In this document: positions 60,035 to 64,000 of the stretch, piece after piece
Position numbering within the stretch: the stretch's first letter is position 1
How the letters are laid out: each line of letters opens with the position of its first letter
Virus record (IMG/VR): IMGVR_UViG_3300020281_000001
Span: 1-64,000 of that record
Source of the DNA: a virus
DNA length: 64,000 bases
Direction: 5' to 3' (one strand)
Notes under the pieces: generated by a model
What the model saw: only the letters and a program-made list of their open reading frames with translations
Database searches by the model: none
What the model was told of the DNA's origin: nothing
Made by a program: the position numbers and the translations under genes

Positions 60035-60152
60035 AAGGTGTAATTTTATTTATTAATATAAATTTATTAAATAGTATACCGCGTGACACATTGTCATATA
60101 AAATACTTTTTATTGTCATATTGTCATTACGAGATTTTAAAACAAAATACAT
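60027..60152 (-). CDS. Possible 41-aa ORF
   Basis: The ORF reads MYFVLKSRNDNMTIKSILYD and NVSRGILFNKFILINKITPL. Its ATG is only 5 bp from promoter repeat F, which would make the message nearly leaderless, and it spans several TTGTCA half-sites. Coding is doubtful; the stretch may be purely regulatory. Confidence 0.3.
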   Translation of the reverse strand: MYFVLKSRNDNMTIKSILYDNVSRGILFNKFILINKITPLN

Positions 60153-60256
60153 CTTTATATTATCTACATAATATCGTTTTTAGTTTGTCGCCAGCCAAAA
60201 ACCATGCCAAACCTATAAAATATGACAAATTGTCAAAACTTTTTGTCAAAATGTCA
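60084..60256. repeat. Cluster of eight TGACA/TGTCA half-sites
   Basis: Half-sites lie at 60084-60088, 60091-60096, 60113-60118, 60121-60126, 60223-60228, 60230-60235, 60243-60248 and 60252-60256. Two pairs are inverted: TGACACATTGTCA and TGACAAATTGTCA. The same pentamer forms the arms of the GTGACA/TGTCAC elements. It is a probable operator array or replication-origin iteron set. Confidence 0.55.
60158..60187 (-). promoter_or_regulatory. Phage promoter-like repeat, site F
   Basis: On the minus strand: CAAACTAAAAACG, 8 bases, TAGATAATA. It is the rightmost and presumably first leftward promoter, next to the late-gene control region. Confidence 0.7.
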
Positions 60257-60497
60257 CAAAAAAGGGGGCCCTGGGCCAAAACAAAGTCGTTTACGTAAAG
60301 TGTTGATAGTCAGTAAGTTACGCGGAATGCAAATACTCTATGCTTATAACCACTAAATACGAGCAAGTGGTGACACTAGCTACTAATGATACTAAGAGTA
60401 ACTACCTTATGTCACCTTTATAGTAAATAAACTAGCTTTTGCGTAAAAACTGTGTGTTTTCTGTAAGTATATTAAGTATACACAAACGTAAAAAATT
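60188..60497. other. Non-coding control region between divergent gene blocks
   Basis: About 310 bp without a convincing gene. It contains four of the TGACA/TGTCA half-sites, a G/C block AAGGGGGCCCTGGGCC near 60262-60277, an A/T-poorer stretch around 60290-60345 and the 46-bp element at 60370. An A/T-rich run before 60498 (TTAAGTATACACAAACG) could hold the late promoter. No DnaA box consensus was recognised with certainty. It is the natural place for the origin or packaging site. Confidence 0.55.
60370..60415 (+). promoter_or_regulatory. 46-bp GTGACA/TGTCAC element, copy 2
   Basis: On the plus strand: GTGACA, 18 bases, AAGAGTAA, 8 bases, TGTCAC. It lies 82 bp before the first rightward gene at 60498. 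Core and right-arm spacing are the same as in copy 1, while the arm-flanking sequences CTAGCT and ACCTT are exchanged relative to the core. Confidence 0.55.
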
Positions 60498-60602
60498 ATG
60501 GCGACAGATATATATATAGGAAGCATACAACCAACTGCATTTTACGTAGGTACAGATGCAATAAGTGAGATTTATATAGGTGACATACTAGTTTATTCAT
60601 AA
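60498..60602 (+). CDS. 34-aa virion peptide, first gene of the fibre operon
   Basis: The ORF reads MATDIYIGSIQPTAFYVGTD and AISEIYIGDILVYS. The I-Y-I-G-D-I-L-V-Y motif is a small unit found widely at phage fibre genes (often Y-L-G-D-T-L-V-Y). Its stop abuts the ATG of the large fibre gene. It is too short for standard calls but well supported by motif and packing. Confidence 0.65.
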   Translation: MATDIYIGSIQPTAFYVGTDAISEIYIGDILVYS

Positions 60603-63281
60603 ATGGCCATTATATATAAGTATCCTTCGGATGAAATTACTCTAAATGATTACCTAATTGGGACAGATCAAAGCGAAGAAAACGTAACACGTAGTTTTAA
60701 AGTATCTGAAGTGGTTAATACTATTTTAGCTTCACTGAATAATAGCACAGTAACATCGGTAACTGGGGCTGATTCAAAATTTATATCATTTACAGGCGGG
60801 CCTATTACAACGTCGGGTACCCTTACTGCGAGTCTGTCTGCCACCGGCACTCCCTCATCACTCACCTACTTGAGAGGAGATGGGACTTGGGCACTACCGG
60901 GTCCCACGCCAACGGACATTACCACAATAACAAGTGGTAATACATTAACCACCGATACAGAATCTTGGAATTTTACTGGTACAGGCGTTACAGCTAATGT
61001 ATCTAGTAATGATCAAGTAACTGTTGACATACCAGGTGTAGGTACTTTTGTAGATTCTGTTTTAGACGGAATAGGTATTACAACAACAGGTGATACAACA
61101 ACAAACCCATCAACTGGTAATGTTACAATAACTAATAACTTGTATCAATTAAGAGCTGGTGGTAACACAACGTTGTCTAGCACAACAGGTAATATAACAA
61201 TAAGTACGGTTAAAAATGCTGGTACTGTAATTTCTGTAAATTCATCTATAGGTACAGAAGTAACAGATGCAACTACAAACGCAAAACTTGAAATTGATTT
61301 AACAGGTAGTAATAATTATATTAGAACAGTTAACGAAGAAGGTGGACAAGATGTTTTTGCAACAATAACAGAAGATGATTTATTACCATATAATCAATTA
61401 ACATCTAGTAATGTTAAAACCAGTAGAGCAGGTAATATAACACAAGACATGCTTTCTGCAATCAAAACATATATTGATAACGCAGATAAAAATAAAGTGG
61501 CTAACGTAGAGCCAAGTGGTTATACAACTACAGCTAAGGCAATGCAAATGGTAACGCTTACTATTACAGAATATAACCAAATAGTAACAAAAGATCCTAA
61601 TACTATATATTTAATTGTAGGTGCAGGTACAGCACACACTGTAACACTTAATAGAATTTTAAATATAACAGATACAGGTACCGGTGGAACAGCAAGCCCA
61701 TCAAATTATAATGTAAGTACAACAATTAATAGTAATCCAGGTACATCTATAACTGGTGTTAATGGTACGCCTTATAATTTTGCAACATCATTTACAGCTT
61801 TAAACGGATATAGCATTTCATCAGGCCCTACGTTTTCACCTACAACACCTATAACAGGTACTATAAGTGGTAGTGCTACACTTAACCAAACAATAACAGC
61901 AAGTATAACTCCACCTATAAGTAGTTGTACAATGAGTGTACAGGTAGTTAATGTAATCAGTGGTAATGCAGCAGGTACTGCAACAATAACCCCACCATCT
62001 CCATTAACAGATACTACGTCTTGTGGAGGTACAAGTACATTTAATGCATCAGCTTCTTTTAATGCATCAGTTGCAAGCGGAAGTGTTGGTTGGTCAACAA
62101 GTCCAACTGGTCCATTTGTAACCCCTGCTAGTTTATCGTTTACTAATAATGGACAATCAAATGAACCTATATATGTAGGTGGTTCTTTAAATTATATAAA
62201 CTATAGTGTTGATTTAGTTGTAACCAATAATGTTACTGTAACAGGATCAGGCGCTGGAACACCAACTTATACATTAGGTTTTACTGGTAATTCATCTCAA
62301 TCTTCTAGTATTTCACAAGCAGGTGGAACAATAAGTGCCGCACTAAGTGGTTTAACACAAGGTGCTTCTTATTCCTTTACACTAAATTCAAATCAACCTA
62401 GTATTAATGAAGCAAATTATGCTTGGACAACACCAATCACAGCTACGTTTACCCCATCAAGTGGAACAATAAGTGGTGCAAATGCAACTGTAAACGTTAC
62501 ATTAACTGGACAAATAACATATACACAACCACCTCAACTACAATACAGAAAATTAGATGCAACAGCTGTAATGAATGCAGCTATATCAGGTAGTCAATAT
62601 AGTTTAGTAAGTGCTGTGCAAACACCATCGCCTGCATCTTCAGGTACGTATACATATACAACACCTTCGTTTCAAGCTAGTGGTGGGTATTTCTTTAATC
62701 CTAGTGCACCTACAGTAAGCATGTCACCTATAGGTAGTAATGGTACTGTTACGTTTAATGTAACTGGTGGTCAAAGTGGTAGTGGAACAAGCAGTGGTGA
62801 TCCATTAATAGAAAATAATCCTACAATAACAGGTTCAGCTACAATGACACCTATAACAGTGACTATAAAAGTAACTTATACTTTAAATAGTAATGCTACA
62901 TATTCTGTACAATTCAATGGTGCAACATCACCTCCACCGTTTACCGTATATGGAAGCGGTAGTCAACAAACAACAAGTTTTGCAGTAACATCATCTAACA
63001 CAGTTAGTTTCTCACTAAGCAGAACAGGTTCTTCTTGGTGTGATAGTACTAATACTTGTGTTGGAGGTCAACTTTATACACCAACTTGTGGTGCACAATA
63101 TCAATGTCCAGCTTCTGTTCCTGAAGGTAGTGGATCTTGGCAAGCTAAATTAAATGGCACAGGAGTAAATCCTTATCTTGAAACATGGACAGCAGGTAGT
63201 ACTAATTTAAGTTATAGATCAGGTCAATTTGCAGCAATGAATAATAATGATACGTGTGAAATAGTAATAATAGAAAATTAA
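60603..63281 (+). CDS. Large modular fibre protein, 892 aa
   Basis: The N terminus MAIIYKYPSDEITLNDYLIG and FISFTGGPITTSGTLTASLS, then TPSSLTYLRGDGTW, are the standard base of marine phage fibres. From residue 340 at least four beta-sandwich-like repeats follow, with CTMSVQVVNVISGNAAGTAT, YTLGFTGNSSQSSSISQAGG and YSVQFNGATSPPPFTVYG as recurring starts. They end in a Cys-rich tip (WCDSTNTCVGGQ). It is paralogous to the next gene over its first 100 residues. Bases about 60810-60930 are G+C-rich. Confidence 0.75.
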   Translation: MAIIYKYPSDEITLNDYLIGTDQSEENVTRSFKVSEVVNTILASLNNSTVTSVTGADSKFISFTGGPITTSGTLTASLSATGTPSSLTYLRGDGTWALPGPTPTDITTITSGNTLTTDTESWNFTGTGVTANVSSNDQVTVDIPGVGTFVDSVLDGIGITTTGDTTTNPSTGNVTITNNLYQLRAGGNTTLSSTTGNITISTVKNAGTVISVNSSIGTEVTDATTNAKLEIDLTGSNNYIRTVNEEGGQDVFATITEDDLLPYNQLTSSNVKTSRAGNITQDMLSAIKTYIDNADKNKVANVEPSGYTTTAKAMQMVTLTITEYNQIVTKDPNTIYLIVGAGTAHTVTLNRILNITDTGTGGTASPSNYNVSTTINSNPGTSITGVNGTPYNFATSFTALNGYSISSGPTFSPTTPITGTISGSATLNQTITASITPPISSCTMSVQVVNVISGNAAGTATITPPSPLTDTTSCGGTSTFNASASFNASVASGSVGWSTSPTGPFVTPASLSFTNNGQSNEPIYVGGSLNYINYSVDLVVTNNVTVTGSGAGTPTYTLGFTGNSSQSSSISQAGGTISAALSGLTQGASYSFTLNSNQPSINEANYAWTTPITATFTPSSGTISGANATVNVTLTGQITYTQPPQLQYRKLDATAVMNAAISGSQYSLVSAVQTPSPASSGTYTYTTPSFQASGGYFFNPSAPTVSMSPIGSNGTVTFNVTGGQSGSGTSSGDPLIENNPTITGSATMTPITVTIKVTYTLNSNATYSVQFNGATSPPPFTVYGSGSQQTTSFAVTSSNTVSFSLSRTGSSWCDSTNTCVGGQLYTPTCGAQYQCPASVPEGSGSWQAKLNGTGVNPYLETWTAGSTNLSYRSGQFAAMNNNDTCEIVIIEN

Positions 63282-63287
63282 AAAAAT

Positions 63288-64000
63288 ATGGCAATAATAT
63301 ATAGTTATCCAAACGCAGCAACGCCTACAACAAATGATGTTCTTCTTGGAACTAAAATGGATAATGATAAAGAAACAAAAGGTTTTACTATAGCTAGTTT
63401 AGCCGCGTTAGTTTCTGTTACATCAGGTACAGGTACAGTTACAAGTGTAGCTACTGCCGACTCAACATTTATAAGTATAACAGGTGGACCTATAACAAGC
63501 AGTGGTACTTTAACTGCATCACTGTCTGCAACAGGTACTCCATCTGATACAACATTTTTAAGAGGTGATAACACTTGGTCACCTGCAACAAGTACAGGAT
63601 CACCTAATATTGCTGTGTTAGACGAAGGGTCAAGTATAACAAGCGCTGTAACTTCTTTAAATTTTACAGGTGGTGGTGTAACCGCAACTGTAGGTGCAAG
63701 CAATGATGTAACTGTAAACATACCTTCAGTAACAGGTGCTGTAACAAGTATTATAGGTGGTGATGGTATAAGCGTAGATCAAGCAACAGGTAATGTAACT
63801 GTTACAAACACAGGTGTATTATCTCTTGTAGCTGGATCAAATATAAACTTATCACCAGTTAGTGGTTTAGGTAATGTAACAATAAATGCAGAAAACAATC
63901 CAGGTACAGTACAAAGTGTATTACCAGGTGATGGTTTGGTGTTAGGATCTGGAACAAATACATCTAATCCAAACATTGCTGTTAGTTATATAGGTTCTAA
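63288..64000 (+). CDS. Fibre protein, 3' end outside window
   Basis: An ATG at 63288 starts a frame still open at the window edge (237 codons visible). MAIIYSYPNAATPTTNDVLL, FISITGGPITSSGTLTASLS and TPSDTTFLRGDNTW closely parallel the gene before it, so the two are tandem duplicates at the N terminus. Later text (VTNTGVLSLVAGSNINLSPV) is repetitive beta-fibre sequence. The fragment at 1-2118 could be another member or the rest of this gene; the frames do not join directly. Confidence 0.75.
   Translation, partial: MAIIYSYPNAATPTTNDVLLGTKMDNDKETKGFTIASLAALVSVTSGTGTVTSVATADSTFISITGGPITSSGTLTASLSATGTPSDTTFLRGDNTWSPATSTGSPNIAVLDEGSSITSAVTSLNFTGGGVTATVGASNDVTVNIPSVTGAVTSIIGGDGISVDQATGNVTVTNTGVLSLVAGSNINLSPVSGLGNVTINAENNPGTVQSVLPGDGLVLGSGTNTSNPNIAVSYIGS

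Noticed and set aside
60083-60298. A 71-codon plus-strand frame in the control region
   Set aside because: It runs across the half-site array and promoter F, begins with GTG and has no protein-like features.

Overview
The window is 64 kb of a compact, AT-rich (roughly 30% G+C by eye), tailed double-stranded DNA phage genome. The virion genes point to a podovirus-like particle: terminase, portal, scaffold and major capsid protein are followed by nozzle-like tail proteins, a T7 gp14-like internal protein and a 2107-residue ejection-type protein. I see no tape measure, sheath, baseplate, integrase or DNA polymerase. The host is probably a member of the Bacteroidota, perhaps a marine flavobacterium. 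The evidence is that starts are preceded by A/T-rich tracts rather than Shine-Dalgarno sequences, that one secreted protein has a flavobacterial-type signal peptide (MKNLIILFLFFTTTLFSQ), and that a lipoprotein has an LLTSC lipobox. Host assignment is inference.

Layout: (a) 60.5-64.0 kb and 1-5.9 kb hold a tandem set of large, modular, repetitive fibre/adhesin genes (LamG lectin folds, a glycine-rich adhesin, a cupredoxin-like domain); both window edges cut into such genes. (b) 6.0-8.1 kb encodes a phage GroEL and GroES pair. (c) 8.1-13.5 kb carries a winged-helix-like protein, many small proteins of unknown role and a 3-TM holin. (d) 13.5-24.6 kb is the packaging and head module: a double cpn10-like protein, terminase subunits, portal, scaffold, capsid and connectors. 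(e) 24.6-41 kb is the tail and internal-protein module. (f) 41-42.75 kb is a lysis-type end with small basic proteins and an M15 peptidase. A strong hairpin at 42.81 kb separates it from the convergent early module.

The early/metabolic module (42.8-60.2 kb, all minus strand) encodes class I ribonucleotide reductase (nrdA, nrdB), a thymidylate synthase-like enzyme, MazG-type proteins, T7-type primase-helicase, SSB-like protein, PD-(D/E)XK exonuclease, ERF annealing protein, a sigma-70 family factor, an HTH protein, a stand-alone DnaA domain IV protein, an initiator tRNA and about 20 tiny genes. The rightward late genes start at about 60.5 kb, across a ~310 bp control region.

The strongest undescribed signals are regulatory. 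Seven near-identical 30-bp sites, YAAACTAAAWACG-N8-WAGATAATA, all point leftward and sit 5-27 bp before a small gene, a tRNA-like gene or a structured RNA. I read them as a phage-specific early promoter. One lies directly before a ~158-nt RNA with nested long-range stems that ends 7 nt before an initiator tRNA-fMet gene. A separate pair of 46/48-bp elements bounded by GTGACA...TGTCAC lies before the HTH/sigma genes and before the late genes, next to a dense cluster of TGACA/TGTCA half-sites.
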